Shown: one piece after another, positions 1 through 11,862 of the stretch
Layout of the letters: every line of letters begins with the position of its first letter
How positions within the stretch are numbered: position 1 is the first letter of the stretch
NCBI GenBank assembly: GCA_029582155.1
Contig: CM055897.1
Coordinates: 19,271,535-19,335,534, forward strand
Source: Panopea generosa
Lineage: Eukaryota; Mollusca; Bivalvia; Adapedonta; Hiatellidae
Length of the DNA: 64,000 nucleotides
Reading direction: 5' to 3'
The notes under the pieces: model-generated
Database searches by the model: none
Seen by the model: only the letters and a program-made list of their open reading frames with translations
Told to the model about the DNA's origin: nothing
Position numbers and translations under genes: made by a program

Positions 1-623
1 TAAGGTTGCGGTTATGACTCCTAGTGTAATAAAATTGTTTTTGTTACACTAACGGTTTTTGTTACACTAAAGTTTACCATATTGCATTCTCCAATAACCC
101 CTATGTCTGCATTTGTTAATGAGTTCTTAAACATATCTATAGAAAGTCCGCCAATTAAGTAAATGATAATTCAATTGTTAACCATTGCCAAACACCTACC
201 TACATCCCTGCCTTATATGTTTGTCAAATCAGTGTTGTCATAATGTTGATATTCGTGACGTAACTACTTAATTAAACGTGTATGAATATTGTCTCTTATA
301 TTCCATAAACGCTTATCTGTGAAAAGTCATGTTAGCTTCCGCTAAAAACCAGTGATACCGAGATGTGATATACCCTGTTCCGTTTCTATTGCTTCATTTC
401 ATTTAAACTGTAAGGGCGGCGGGAGAACAAAATTGACCCGACTAACTTAAACATACTGATGCAATTATTAATGTCCAGTAAAGTAGCTGGATATCTGATT
501 ACTAGAACATGTTAATATAAACTAGGTGAATCAGTTATATATAAAAATAATATAGATATAAGGACGCTTGTGTTATGAGATATGTACTCACATGTAACAA
601 TCGAAGTATACATGAACACCTTC
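1..623. other. AT-rich non-coding sequence
   Basis: I see no gene here. A calmodulin last exon on the minus strand would be expected somewhere to the left of copy 1 exon 4. No acceptor followed by a Glu-Phe...stop frame of the right kind is visible here or anywhere up to position 1910. Confidence 0.5.
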
Positions 624-993
624 ATGGTTCACTTATTTAGAATGTGGTGCATGGAAATTCATGGTTCACTTACTAAGCATGTCGTGCATGGAAATTCATG
701 GTTCATTTACTTAGCATGTCGTGCATGGAAATTCATGGTTCGCTTACTTAGCATGTGGTGCATGGAAATTCATGGTTTACTTACTAAACATGTGATGCAT
801 GGAAATTCACAGCTCACTTACTTGGAATGTGGTGCATAGAAATTCATGACTGACTTACTTAGTATGTGATGCATGTAAATTCATGGTTCACGTACTTAGC
901 ATGTGGTGCATAGATATCCATGGCTTACTTACTTAGTATGTGGTGCATGTAAATTCATGGTTCACTTACTTAGTATGTGGTGCATGGAAATCC
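624..993. repeat. 37-bp minisatellite, about 10 units
   Basis: The unit reads roughly ATGGTTCACTTACTTAGCAT followed by GTGGTGCATGGAAATTC. It restarts at 624, 661, 698 and so on to about 993, with scattered substitutions. Because 37 is not a multiple of 3, the 85-residue ORF running through it is a by-product of the repetition. It lies in the presumed 3' flank or intron 4 of calmodulin copy 1. Confidence 0.9.
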
Positions 994-1332
994 ATATATC
1001 ATGACTTTTTAACCAATTGAATTATGTCAGTGTAGCTCTATGTGCCTCAATCAGCAAATGCAAGATTTTCGATTTTACTATATCAATATAAATATATTCA
1101 ACAGTGTGTTACTGTTTTTCAAGATGGTAATGACAATGCAATTTAATACTAGTACTTCATTTTATTTATGCCTATGTATAAATATTGTTTGCATATATAT
1201 ATATACAATATTAAACAAAATTGAAGACATTTTAATTTTTTTGTATGCAATACTATCTAGCTAGTGTCACGTGCAAACAGGCCTCATGCATCAGGTGCAA
1301 ACACTCTGAAAATTGAGTTGTTTTACATCAAA
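994..1332. other. AT-rich non-coding sequence
   Basis: No gene or clear repeat was recognised. A 74-residue ORF here is low-complexity, with many Ile, Tyr and Phe residues as expected from AT-rich DNA. Confidence 0.4.
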
Positions 1333-1334
1333 TT

Positions 1335-1525
1335 TAACTCTCACCGCTAAGGTCATAGCTTCGAGCCCAGCTTGCTCAAAAAAACTTTATTATATGTGAC
1401 AGTTTGCCAGTTACTTCTGGAAGGACGGCCGTTCTACTCAGATTCATTCTGAAGTCTTACTCCACCAATACATATATAACATGAAATGTGTTGAAAATGA
1501 CGCTAAACCCAATCAAAAATGACTA
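1335..1525 (+). mobile_element. 5'-truncated tRNA-Leu-like SINE
   Basis: The segment begins with a pol III B-box-like sequence (GGTCATAGCTTCGAGCCC) and continues into a body found again near 38.1-38.2, 40.0, 51.9-52.1 and 61.9 kb. It ends in TGACGCTAAACCCAATCAAA. That tail motif closes several different SINE-like elements in this window. The A-box half of the head is missing, so this copy is 5' truncated. Confidence 0.6.
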
Positions 1526-1910
1526 TAAATAAAGCTACTTATGTTAATCTGATCCGTCGGTACGTCCGTGATTGCAGGATATAAAGTGCAGTACGGCTAC
1601 TGCATGGTAATATAGGCCCTATGTGCTGGTTATTTTACCACATGATAGCACCTATTGTGAGTGTGACCAGCTACTAATACTAGTAATAGCATACATAGTG
1701 AAGTGAGAACTTGACGGATGAGAAATGATCTGGAGAACGCACCTTAGAACACCCACAATATACATGCATACACATACACGCACGTATCGATGGACGGACG
1801 GACGGGGAAGACAGACATATGCAACTTATGAATTATTTTCGAAATATAATTATTGCTACCACAAGGAAACCAAAAATATATATTTTTATGGTGATTTATG
1901 AAATAGTTAC

Positions 1911-2153
1911 CTTCATAGTTTATGCATCAGTCACCATCAATATCAGCCTCTCTGATCATGTCCTTTACTTCTTCATCAGTTAACTTCTCCCTAAGGTTGT
2001 CCATAACGTGTCTTAGTTCAGCGGCTGAGATGAAACCGTTTCCGTCTCTATCAAATACTTGAAACGCTTCTAACATATCTGCCCCGGGGTCAATGTCCTT
2101 CATTTTCAGCGACATCACGGTGCAGAATTCTTGGAAATCATTCGTACCGTTAC
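1911..2153 (-). pseudogene. Calmodulin copy 1, exon 4 (with TGA)
   Basis: The 243-bp phase-1/phase-1 exon covers EF-hand 2 (end), the linker, EF-hand 3 and EF-hand 4. It opens after ...TTAG with GTAACGG (Asn60-Gly) and ends GAAG before GTAACT. EF-hand loop 3 ([12 protein letters not shown]) is intact. TGA at 1929-1927 replaces the glycine codon of loop 4, so translation would stop after IDGD. Replacements include FPEFLTMM to FQEFCTVM and TNLGEK to DNLREK. Confidence 0.92.
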
Positions 2154-2833
2154 CTAATATATAAAATCAAAATGACATGTCTTTAAATAAACTATTCTAC
2201 TAATGTTCATAGAAAACGTGTTTGCGTCAGAGTGTTTGAACTAATTACATATGAAGGACATAATCGTTACCAGGAAACCCCTGTTTCTGTTGTCATTATT
2301 TGGTAAACGTTTAGACAGAGGATAAGCATAACAAATAATCATCAAACAGAACAGAACATAATTTTTTTAATACATAATATACAGTCATATACGTATATAG
2401 GTTTATACGTATTGATTAACGGATACTTATCCATGTCAAGTTGGAAATAATCAGCTTAAACAAAACGGTCGGTCAGTACAACCAACTCTCCCTCACTCCC
2501 GCTTCCCTCCCCACATATGCATGAAACATAATTGTCTGTACCTCAAAATATTGATTGTCATACGTTTAAATGTATTTTATATCTAAATACATTGAAACAT
2601 ATATATATATTCATACTTTATAGATATAAAGTTTGTACCTTTCTTAAACTGAACCATCCAAAAGATACCAATTACATTAATACCTCATGCCACAACAGTC
2701 TTTTATCATGTTTTGAACCGATAAACCGTATACACGATTATCACATTAACTCAGGAATGTTGCATATAAACATGTTTGTAGTTAGACGACATATTATTGA
2801 AGTCAGTTATTATATTCATAAAATCTAACTTAC

Positions 2834-2977
2834 CGTAAGCGTCCACTTTGTTAATCATGTCCTGTAGCTCTGCTTCTGTTGGATTCTGTCCCAATGATCT
2901 CATCACTGTCCCGAGTTATTTTGTGGTGATAGTACCGTCACCATCCGTATCAAAGAGACTGAATGCTTCTTTGAGTT
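2834..2977 (-). pseudogene. Calmodulin copy 1, exon 3 (with TAA)
   Basis: This is a 144-bp exon with acceptor ...TTACAG and donor GTAAGT. It encodes EF-hand 1 and the start of EF-hand 2. TAA at 2918-2916 replaces the invariant twelfth-position Glu31 (TTK-stop-LGTVM). The exon ends VDAYG where VDADG is expected, which removes an acidic ligand of loop 2. Confidence 0.92.
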
Positions 2978-3996
2978 CTGTAATGGAAGTACAAAAGTGT
3001 AAATGGATATACTGACACACTAAGGATTCAGATGTCATCCATGTACTCGTACAGGTTATAGCCCAGTCATTGATCTTCTAAATTAAGTACGCGGTAACGA
3101 AATGCAGCAGGTAAAGACAATTCCGTAATTCATTGGAATATCAATAAATGCTATATGACCAAGTAAATGTAAAACTTTTTTATTTAACCAATTATAAAGG
3201 AGGGACCTTCAACAATAATTGTATATCACTTAAAGAGATTATATTAGGAAAAGACAGTATAAATGTCTTAAAAATAAAATCATTTTGTAAATAGATAATA
3301 AGCATCTCATTATCATTAAGATCGTTTGGTATGTCAAATCCCCAAAAAGTGACATAATCGGTATATAAATTTGAGTGGTAAACATGAAATGAAACCCCCA
3401 TTCTTAAAATAGACAGCTCTTAAATACTGCCTGGCGTCTTTTAGATCTTTTTAAGATGAAACAATTTTACTACGTGTAAACATGGATCAATGGTGTATCT
3501 GCTCTTTAAAAACACGGCGTACACCCCCTGCTCCCTCCCCGCCCGGTCCCATTAACTCCCCTTTTAGATTAAAATTCACTCTATTTCTACAGAAAAGCAT
3601 GTGTGCCCGTTCAGATATATTGTTGTGCTCCCTCTGAACTGTATTCCTGGATACGCTGCGGTGTATAACGGATCAAATTGAAATCACGAGACTCATAAAT
3701 TATGTTGCACTTTTAAGCGGGAAATCTATTTCAGTAACCTAAGCGCGTAGCCCAAGTTAGGAAATCCCTTTTTTATATATTATTTTGACATGTTTAAATA
3801 GATATAAATAGCACGGGGGTCAGTCAGTATATATAGACATGTTGTATCGAAAAAAAAATATCCAAAATAAAACCAATTTTGAATTCTTTAATTGTCCTGA
3901 TTTATGGCCTTTAATGTCTTATGAGTTAAATTTATTGCAGTTACATTACATTACGAAAATCAGTTAATCATTTTGCCCTGGACCATGTTTGAACTA

Positions 3997-4212
<216 letters not shown>

Positions 4213-4654
4213 TCATTTATTGGTCTCCAAATAATGTTTGCGGTAACAAAGTGCAGCAGGGTGAAGGCATAACTAAATTAGTTAGAATTTCAATAACTGA
4301 TCGTCCAATTACAATTTTAACCAATGACAAACGAGGGATTTTAAAATTTATATTGTACAATTCAATAGTGCTTCAATTTGTGCAGTAAGGAAATATGTTG
4401 AATGTTTGTCCTCGCTTATCACTTATAAACATGTTTGAACTATATAACATCTAACAAAGAGATACATCAGAAACACAGAACACATAACCAAGAAATAAAT
4501 GGCAGACTCGAGTTAATTGTGTCTGTCAATGAGATGTGATCAAATGTGCAACTACCTTCACGTTCCGAAGCACGGGCTTTAAAAGCGGTAATATATTTTA
4601 AAACAACACATCAACAGCTAAGAGAACTAAAAACAATATCAATACGTAAAAAGC

Positions 4655-4940
4655 TTATGAGATACAATAACAACACTGCAAGGCATCATTATTCCAGAGA
4701 GCCAGAAACAATTAAACTATTTCAAGAGCTCATGATTCCAGGGAACCAGAAACAATAACAATACTGCAAATACTTATGATTCCAGGAAATCAGAAACATT
4801 AACACGATGCAAGAGTTCATTACTCCAGGGAACCAAAAACAATGAAGATACTGCAAGAGCTTATGATTCAAGGGAACCAAACACATTAACAACACTGCAA
4901 GAGCTCATTTCCAGGGAACCTGAAATAATAACAACACGAA
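4655..4940. repeat. 44-bp minisatellite in intron 2, copy 1
   Basis: About six degenerate units carry the pattern CCAGGGAACCAGAAACAATA...ACTGCAAGAGCTCATGATT. They lie between exon 2 and the truncated exon 3. The same repeat sits in intron 2 of the other three copies. Confidence 0.85.
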
Positions 4941-5031
4941 TCGAACCTCATTTCATGAAAATGGTTGAAAATTGTTAAAGTACTTAAGTAAGTACAATGT
5001 ATATGCAAATACGCGTAGTGTAAATATTTAC

Positions 5032-5062
5032 CAGCAACTTTTTCCTTTGAAAGTTGGTCAGT
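5032..5062 (-). pseudogene. Calmodulin copy 1, exon 2
   Basis: The 31-bp exon lies between TTTCAG and GTAAAT and encodes TDQLSKEKVA plus the first base of Glu11. It has the same length and phase as exon 2 of copies 2-4 but differs from canonical at 5 of 10 residues. This is consistent with relaxed constraint. Confidence 0.85.
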
Positions 5063-5309
5063 CTGAAAAAGAGCATTTAATATATTAATTTTTACCGCTG
5101 TAAAGTTCATGACGTAGTCAGACACCATGTCATTTTGAATAACAACATTGCATTACATACTTTACGCAGAAGACAATTTGACTATTACTAATATATTTTA
5201 CACAAACACCAAAAACTTTATATTAATCGAAACATGTTGTACTTTTGGAGGCGCATATCATATGTTGTTTACGTTTTAACAAATAAATTTTGATTTTTCA
5301 ATGTGTGCG

Positions 5310-5715
5310 TGTGTGTATATATTTATTTATATATACGGACCTAGTTATTTGGGAACAACCAGACATAAATGTACAGACCAGACAACAGCGAGAGCGCCTA
5401 CCTACACTGCAATGCATAGACATAATATCAAGGCATCTACCAAAACAATAGATTTGATGTCAACCATGACTTATATACTATGGTTAAACATGCAATACAT
5501 CTGGACTGGACGGACAGTTTATATATATGAACTGATAGCTTTATATGAGTATGATCCAGTTAATGATTCATGACTTCTCACATGCTATAAAAAGACAGAC
5601 AAAGAAACACGATGGATCATGAAGATATAGTGAAATCATTTTTATATGTTTCATAGAGGGAGATAAGTGAAATCACAACAACGGAATTTCAGATTTCTGG
5701 GATTTTTTTTATATG
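5310..5715 (+). repeat. 430-bp interspersed repeat, copy A
   Basis: The diagnostic run AACCAGACATAAATGTACAG is followed by ACCAGAC...GAGCGC, then ATCTGGACTGGACGGACA, ATGAACTGATAGCTTTATAT and AGGACAGACA-like segments, and ends near TTTCAGATTTCTGGGAT. Related copies lie at 5750-6080, 6815-6930, 25800-26040 and, inverted, at 31850-32596. I see no coding capacity. It may be a non-autonomous DNA element or a Helitron-like unit. Confidence 0.7.
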
Positions 5716-5749
5716 CACATTAACAACGTATGATATATGATATAAATAT

Positions 5750-6080
5750 AGAGATAATTATTTGTGAATAACCAGACATAAATGTACAGAAAAAACTACG
5801 GCAACCATGGCTTATATACTATGGTTTTACAAATCTGGGCTGGACGGACAATTACATACATGAATTGATCAATGTATATGAGTAGGATCCAGTTAAGTAT
5901 TCATGACTACTCACATGCTATATAAAGGACAGACATAGAAACCCGTTGGATCATGAAGATACAGTGATATTATATGTATTAATTTCATAAAGAGAGATTA
6001 TTGAAATCAAAATAACGAAATTTCAGATTTCTGGAATCTTTTCAGATGTACATTCACAATGTATGATGTTAGTATGGATA
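5750..6080 (+). repeat. 430-bp interspersed repeat, copy B (shortened)
   Basis: This is a second copy directly after the first, in the same orientation. It begins ATAACCAGACATAAATGTAC and ends with the TTCAGATTTCTGGAATCTTT and CAATGTATGATG segments. The middle is shorter than in the copy at 5310. The tandem arrangement also occurs at 31850-32596. Confidence 0.7.
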
Positions 6081-6086
6081 TTATAC

Positions 6087-6198
6087 AATTATGGACTTTT
6101 CAGCTGTGCAATATGATTGTACTATGCCCCCATAAAATTAAATATTTATGTTTTTTGCTGCAAAGCACATCATATTGCACAGCTGAAAAGTCCATAAC
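6087..6198. repeat. Inverted repeat (foldback), about 28-bp arms
   Basis: TATGGACTTTTCAGCTGTGC (left arm, about 6090-6116) is complementary to GCACAGCTGAAAAGTCCATA (right arm, about 6170-6198), and the arms are separated by about 50 bp. The foldback lies at the far end of the tRNA-like element described next and may belong to it. Confidence 0.8.
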
Positions 6199-6422
6199 TG
6201 TTTTATTATATAAAATATAAATAAAATAATTCTGAGCCTTTAGGCCTACTCGTGTTTTCGTAGGCCTACGGGAAATAACAAAAAAAGTAAAAAATTGAAA
6301 TAAATTTAACTTGATAAAAAAGATATTAAAAATTATATTCCCGAAGGTGGGATTCAAACCAGGGCGGAAAAAAAATCTTGTATATATAAGTTCAACGTCT
6401 TAACATCAGTCGGCCATGGACA
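6199..6422 (-). mobile_element. tRNA-Ser/Leu-like SINE
   Basis: On the minus strand the head reads ATGGCCGACTGATGTTAAGA (A-box-like) and TGGTTTGAATCCCACC (B-box-like). The body, with TAGGCCTA palindromes, runs towards the foldback at 6087-6198. The head does not close into a full cloverleaf, so I call it a SINE head and not a tRNA gene. Confidence 0.55.
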
Positions 6423-6814
6423 CATCTTGATAAATGTTTGTTATTTTTATATTTAAACTTATCATTCAATTGTTTCTCTCGTAAATAATAGCGAAATATA
6501 TTATATGATTGGACAGTTGACTTTATGTCGCATCGGCATCGCTATTATCGATAATTTTGCTGAAATCGAACGCGAATTTCTTGTTGACAGCCATTTGAAA
6601 ACAACGCCGCATTCGGAACATCTCAGTTTACTTCGTTGCATTCGGCTCACACTTGGAATTCCCAGAGGCTATTTTAGTAACCTTGGTATATCGAAATTGT
6701 ATGCAGTTTTGCAAAACCCTAAGTAAAAACTGTTCAATATCATATAGTAATTTGTTCAATGAGGAATCATTTGCTAATCAGAATTGATTTATTTATAGAT
6801 TATATAATAAAGTT

Positions 6815-6935
6815 ATTTGTAAACAACCAGACCAGACCAGACCAGATTACGGGGAGCGCGTCTAGCTACAATGCAAACCATTCATACACTTTCAAGGCAT
6901 CTACTACCAAACCAATAGATTTGGTGTCTACATAG
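6815..6935 (+). repeat. 430-bp interspersed repeat, fragment C
   Basis: This partial copy has AACAACCAGACCAGACCAGA, the GGGGAGCGCGTCTAGCTACA segment and CAAACCAATAGATTTGGTGT. The ACCAG unit is locally repeated four times. It lies in intron 1 of calmodulin copy 1. Confidence 0.6.
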
Positions 6936-6944
6936 TATATATAT

Positions 6945-8915
6945 CTATATACATACAAAAAGGTGAATCATAATTAAAAAGTCTCTCAATATCTCACGAT
7001 ACAATGTAAACCAAATATATAACGAATAACATTTATAGGATCAACGCAGAGTTGGAAATAAACGGTTAGCACACGCGATATATAATAAATCTAGATAAGT
7101 GCTCTAGCGAGCACATGTTGATAGAGGCTGTTTCAACATTTCTATTCATTAATAGGTATTTTTGGACATATTATACGAAGGAAATCAATTATAAGCGATG
7201 ATTTGATATTTTATGTTAACATGGATTTTCAAATATATCTATGTAGTACCGGTTCTTCTTACGACGGGTACAGCTAATTAATAATTATAAATATTCTCTA
7301 GAACTGTTTAGTTGGTTTATACCAGAGAGTGTATCAGCAAATATAGTACGTGTCCATGTATGGCGCACTACCCGATATACGTATATTGGTAACTTAATGA
7401 ATTATAGCGCCCAATCACGATGATGCTACTTAGTCTATGCTATCGAGTTATACTTGACCTAAATTCATCACAAATTTGAGTCTGAATTAGCAAATTATTA
7501 TATTCATAAGCAGAAACATGCAGTTTAAATGATTATTAACAAGAAAATGTAACAGAATCACATTCATTACCCATACCAGACAGTGTATCTTTACATAGTT
7601 TTACGAAATTGTAAGATTTGAGCCCGAGACCCATTCCCAGACTCATGTTATTGATGGATTAAGGCCCCGAGTGGTATTCACCAACCACTCTTTAGAATAT
7701 TCTTAGACTTGACCTCAAGAATCAAGTTTGAAAAACAAACTTAGAGACCATTTTTTGAGATCAAAATGTGCAAGCTTGTAGCGACACCTAATATAAAGTT
7801 AAACAAATTCTCACACTTACTCCATATGTCATGCTAAATTAGACATCTATGACAAAAAATTAGATTTTAAGCTCCAGTCGAAGAATATTCTCAAGAATGG
7901 TTTGTGAATATTCGAGGTTTGATAAAGACTGGACCATAAATGACGATATATGACCCAAGAATTTACAAAACCTGCTGAGCAAAGGAAGACATTTATATGT
8001 ATATGGAAATAAATTGCTTTGTATCGACTAAATATTAGTAAACGTGTAAAACGTATATAGGATGTTCGCTGTTCAATCCTTAAACACACCTCTCGACCTA
8101 CACACAAATATGCTTAACGGAACATCTAACCCGCCATATCTTCGTTAAACTGAAATTGAGAAAATACTCATAATGTCAGGTAAATAAAATGTTAGGTGGC
8201 GTGTTAGCTGTAATATGTACATAGATAAAGAACATAGATGTTACACTAAATCCATTCAGATATTTAATCGTTGTGTTCAATTGGATTGTAAAGGAGTGCT
8301 TTATTTTCTTCTTATGAAGATATGCCCTAGAATCTCCATATATCAACTATTTGTTGCTTTAAAGTATAAAAGTTAGACATAATATATAGGTTTTCAAAGG
8401 TAGGATTTGAAAACAATTACAGATTCCTGAACAACAATCTATAGTTGTAAGTTTTTGTTTTACGTAAGTATACACAGTGTTCTATTATATGTATATATTA
8501 TATTTTGTTGTGTATTCAAATCAAATCGATATAAACACAAAAAGCTTTATTTGTCTATCGTAAAATTATGACAAAATATTTTAAATAAATCCAACAATAT
8601 ACTGATTATTCCGATATAACTTAAAATCGCCCGATATGTTAAAAGGACACACGCTATTTTTTTATATATGTTCACTTTCTGAAATTAGAATATCCAAATT
8701 TGTTGGCAGACCCTTAATTTCGTTTCAAATTTGGGGCAAAACTCATTAAATGGTTAAAAGGCTTTATATTTATCACAATCTTCGTTTTATATAACAAGCA
8801 ATACGCTGACTGTGTAAATTTTTTACATTGCCGTGTGCGTTCTAAAATGCAAATAACAAAAAGTGCGGTTTTTTTCTTGTTGTTAATTGCTGATATACAG
8901 TAAAACATGCATACA
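6945..8915. other. Intron 1 of copy 1, paralogous to introns of copies 2 and 3
   Basis: No gene is seen. Segments align by eye with intron 1 of other copies: 7085-7180 with 26275-26370 (GCTCTAGCGAGCA core) and 7290-7450 with 44480-44640 (GGTTTATACCAG, CGATGATGCTACTTAG). The sequence around 8262-8330 resembles 10405-10480, indicating a local duplication near the 5' end of this copy. Confidence 0.5.
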
Positions 8916-8918
8916 CTG

Positions 8919-9190
8919 TGGAGCGCGTGGTTTAGTAGTAGAAAACCGAACCCATGATTGGAGGGCCTAGGTCCGACCCTCCCCTCATTTATGTGTCGTG
9001 TCCTGGAGCAAGACACTTTTTCCGCACATGCTTAGTACTGGTTCTACCGAGGAATACTTCGAACGTGCGTTGTAAGAACTTGTTTCGTCATAGAAGGGGA
9101 AAAAATCAGTTTAAACTTAAACACTTACGCATACACTGGAAATCTTCTTTAAATTACTAAGGGACTCACACTACTATTATCTCCCTTGAG
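8919..9190 (+). mobile_element. tRNA-derived SINE with CORE-like segment
   Basis: The head GTGGAGCGCGTGGTTTAGTA and a degenerate B box (AGGTCCGACCC) are followed by TGTCCTGGAGCAAGACACTT. That segment resembles the conserved region of CORE-SINEs, where a CCTTGGGCAAGTCACTT-type segment follows the tRNA head. The TTAGTACTGGTTCTACCGAG segment is also found at 27.9 and 45.2 kb. Confidence 0.7.
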
Positions 9191-9824
9191 TACTCCGGAT
9201 GAAGGAGGTAGAAATAAAACTTTAGTTATCTTTTTCATCTTTTTTTCATTTGGTTTGTACTGTCGTGATTTAGTCTTTCCAAGCATGAGTTAAATGGTCA
9301 GTATTTTAGAAACCACCCCAGAAAATTTGATGCTGATACCATTTTTCTGGACAATTCTGTGTCATTTCAGTATTGTTGGTCCGAACCGCATCGTGGGCGA
9401 TAGTTGGCATATTATTACTCAGGAAATTGATAAGTCTCACAAAAGCATTGAATTTATGATAAAACCTGGTCAAGGTATGCTTTTTTATCTTTTATAATTG
9501 CATATCTTGAACCAGCGAAGAATTTCAGCCCAGATTCATTGCAGATTTTGTCTTTTCCACTGTGGTTTGGACATATACGTTACAATGGAGCCTTATACGA
9601 AATATAATAGCAGTGTGAGACGTTTAGCGTAACGGATCTTTGATTACAAAACTCGTATAGTGTCAATGTTTATCTCAAATTGTTAATCTACCCTTGTGTT
9701 TTTAAAGATGGTACAACTCTATCTTATATTAGGATATTAGGATATCAAGTTGTTAAACCTAATCAACTGACGTAAGCTATAAAACAAAATTTAGACAATT
9801 CTCTATCAAAGTACCTGAATGAAC

Positions 9825-10259
9825 GAATGAATGAATAGGGTTTTACGGCGTACCAACACATTATAGTTTATGCGACGCCAACAGGAAGGAAGATTCCAGG
9901 TTCACTCTACATGTACAAAAACAACAAATTAACATACAGATTAAAAAATATACATCAACAAATGAATATGTAGAATGAACTTAGAACCTTGATACCTGCA
10001 GAACTGCAGCGTTTCAACCAATTCTATCGTATTACAATTTGTCGCTTCTTACAACATGCATAAGCCACAGTGATCGTATTCTTGCTATCACTCATGACTC
10101 CCTGGAACCACACAGGGGTTGATAATTTAACCACAATAGCGAACATGACAAAAAATGATCAAATAAACATGACCCATTCGGAGGATTCCTACCCCTCTGC
10201 AGAGATCGACAGTGTTTATATTCTTAGCCGGAATCAAACGGGCTCAAAGTACATGAGAA

Positions 10260-10262
<3 letters not shown>
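9825..10262. repeat. Repeat block shared with 45985-46455 (intron 1 of copy 3)
   Basis: GGGTTTTACGGCGTACCAAC through CCTACCCCTCTGCAGAGATC matches the block at 45985-46360 closely, in the same orientation and at the corresponding place in intron 1. It was probably inherited through gene duplication and not inserted twice. In copy 3 it ends in a tRNA-like head on the minus strand; here that end is replaced by a TA microsatellite. Confidence 0.7.

Positions 10263-10292
<30 letters not shown>
10263..10292. repeat. (TA)n microsatellite
   Basis: A pure TA run of about 30 bp lies at the right boundary of the preceding repeat block. Confidence 0.95.
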
Positions 10293-10295
<3 letters not shown>

Positions 10296-10629
10296 TTGTA
10301 TATCTTGTATATATATCTTATAAAAGCATGCTTCGTTGTATAACTTTAATATATAACAATGATAACCAAAAAGTAGCCAAGTAAAGTTACATTAATACCA
10401 TTCAGATAATAAATCGGTATATTAAATTTAATTGTAAGGGAGTGCGTTATTTTCCTCTTATGCGGACATGCTATCTGGGTAGATAAATTCCATGATTGTT
10501 TTTGAAAGATCGATGTCACATTTAAGTGCTGAACATATTATACACATATTATTGTGTATGCGTATATAAAACTATGTTTAAATTGTTTTATACAGTTAAG
10601 TTATTGGAATGATTTAAAAGAGTAATTAC

Positions 10630-10632
10630 CAT
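10630..10632 (-). pseudogene. Calmodulin copy 1, exon 1 coding triplet (ATG)
   Basis: The minus strand reads CACAAC-ATG-GTAATTAC, so the start codon lies directly before a donor site. An intron right after the initiator ATG is the known arrangement of animal calmodulin genes. The same layout occurs at 27310 and 46982. Exon 1 also includes 5' UTR, probably starting near 10720-10760. Confidence 0.75.
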
Positions 10633-10830
10633 GTTGTGTTTAAAACTCTCACCAATACACTGTCGGATGTGTAAATGACAGTTTTATCTGTAAAATTACC
10701 TAATTGTAGTGCCAAACGTGGAGTGTCGCATTGCGGAAAGATTGTTTGCGTTACATGAAAATAATCATTCTCTAGTGTATATTTTATTCAAATATGTTTG
10801 CCGCATTTCAAATTGTTGTCATTTTTTTCA
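10633..10830 (-). promoter_or_regulatory. 5' UTR and promoter of calmodulin copy 1
   Basis: On the minus strand the motif TCCGCAATGCGACACTCCAC (10737-10718) lies about 85-105 bp upstream of the ATG. It is preceded by CAAACAATCTT and by an A/T stretch AATAAAATATACAC about 50 bp further upstream. The same ordered elements occur in copies 2 and 3. I infer a conserved core promoter or transcription start region; no start site can be read directly. Confidence 0.6.
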
Positions 10831-11760
10831 CATTGTGTAAAGTATTGATATATACAAACAAAGTGCCATACGTTGATACCAGCATTGAACGTTTAATACC
10901 TAATATCGAACCAATGAATCAAATCTAAAATCGAACCAATGAATTAAATCAGCAATTGGACAATCAAATAGTGTATTCAATTAATTGGTATTGTTGAATT
11001 GCATTATATTGAACAACGCAATCAATTTTTTTGTTTGTTTAATTGTATTATATTGAACAAAGCGTTAAAATAATAGTAAATCAAATTATTTTTAAACTGC
11101 ATTATAATGAACAAAGCGTTTAACTAATATTTATTTTTAATCTGCATCATATTGTTAATAGTTATTTTTAAACTGCATTATATTGAACAAAACGATCAAG
11201 TAATAGTTATTTTTAAACTGCATTATAATGAGCAAATAGTCGCTTAAAGAAAAGTGTCGCTTAAAGCTGTCATTCACTCGTATAACCTTGATATAGGCTG
11301 AGTTGATGAGGTTTCTCTTCAAAATATTTTGAATAAATTCACCGTGACTCTGGAAAAGTTCAGTGATTTTAATAATTATAATAAAATTAAAAGCATTTGT
11401 TTCCGTGGAATATAAAGCACATTTCACTCGTTAACATTGACTTTGGCATGCTCACTTCTGGCTTACCACTTGTGATCAGACCACACAACTGTCAACAACA
11501 AGCATTTGCTATGTAACACTATGTAAGCAGGTGTATCAGGCCAATGGCATTATGTCATCATACTCTCAACCAGTAATATGATACTGATGCCGGACCTACC
11601 AATATCTCTTAATGCTGAGCGTAAAACGAACAAGAGAAGAATTGGCTATAAATCTATGGTATGTTTGTCTTTGATATGATATAATTTGATATGAACTGAC
11701 ATCCTGAAGGAAAATTCACATGTTCAAATCATAAGAATAATTAATATTGCATTATTGTTT
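10831..11760. other. Intergenic sequence upstream of copy 1
   Basis: No gene is seen. A motif of the type TTTTTAAACTGCATTATATTGAACAAAGCG recurs four or five times between 10990 and 11240, in part at 30-60 bp spacing. Weak matches to the upstream regions of copies 2 and 3 (GTCGCTTAAAGC...TATAACC) end near 11290. Confidence 0.5.
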
Positions 11761-11784
11761 TATTTTTAATACTTTTCTTTATCA

Positions 11785-11809
11785 TTTTCTTTATCTTTTT
11801 TTTTCTTCT

Positions 11810-11862
<53 letters not shown>

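Noticed and set aside
582..839. 85-codon plus-strand ORF
   Set aside because: It is a 37-bp minisatellite read through; repeated MEIHGS-type residues come from the repeat.
1..1910. Last exon of calmodulin copy 1
   Set aside because: I looked for an acceptor followed by a short Glu-Phe...stop frame on the minus strand and found none; it may be beyond the left edge.
8262..8330. Possible second ATG exon for copy 1
   Set aside because: It resembles 10405-10480, but no ATG followed by a donor was found and the 20-bp motif is missing.
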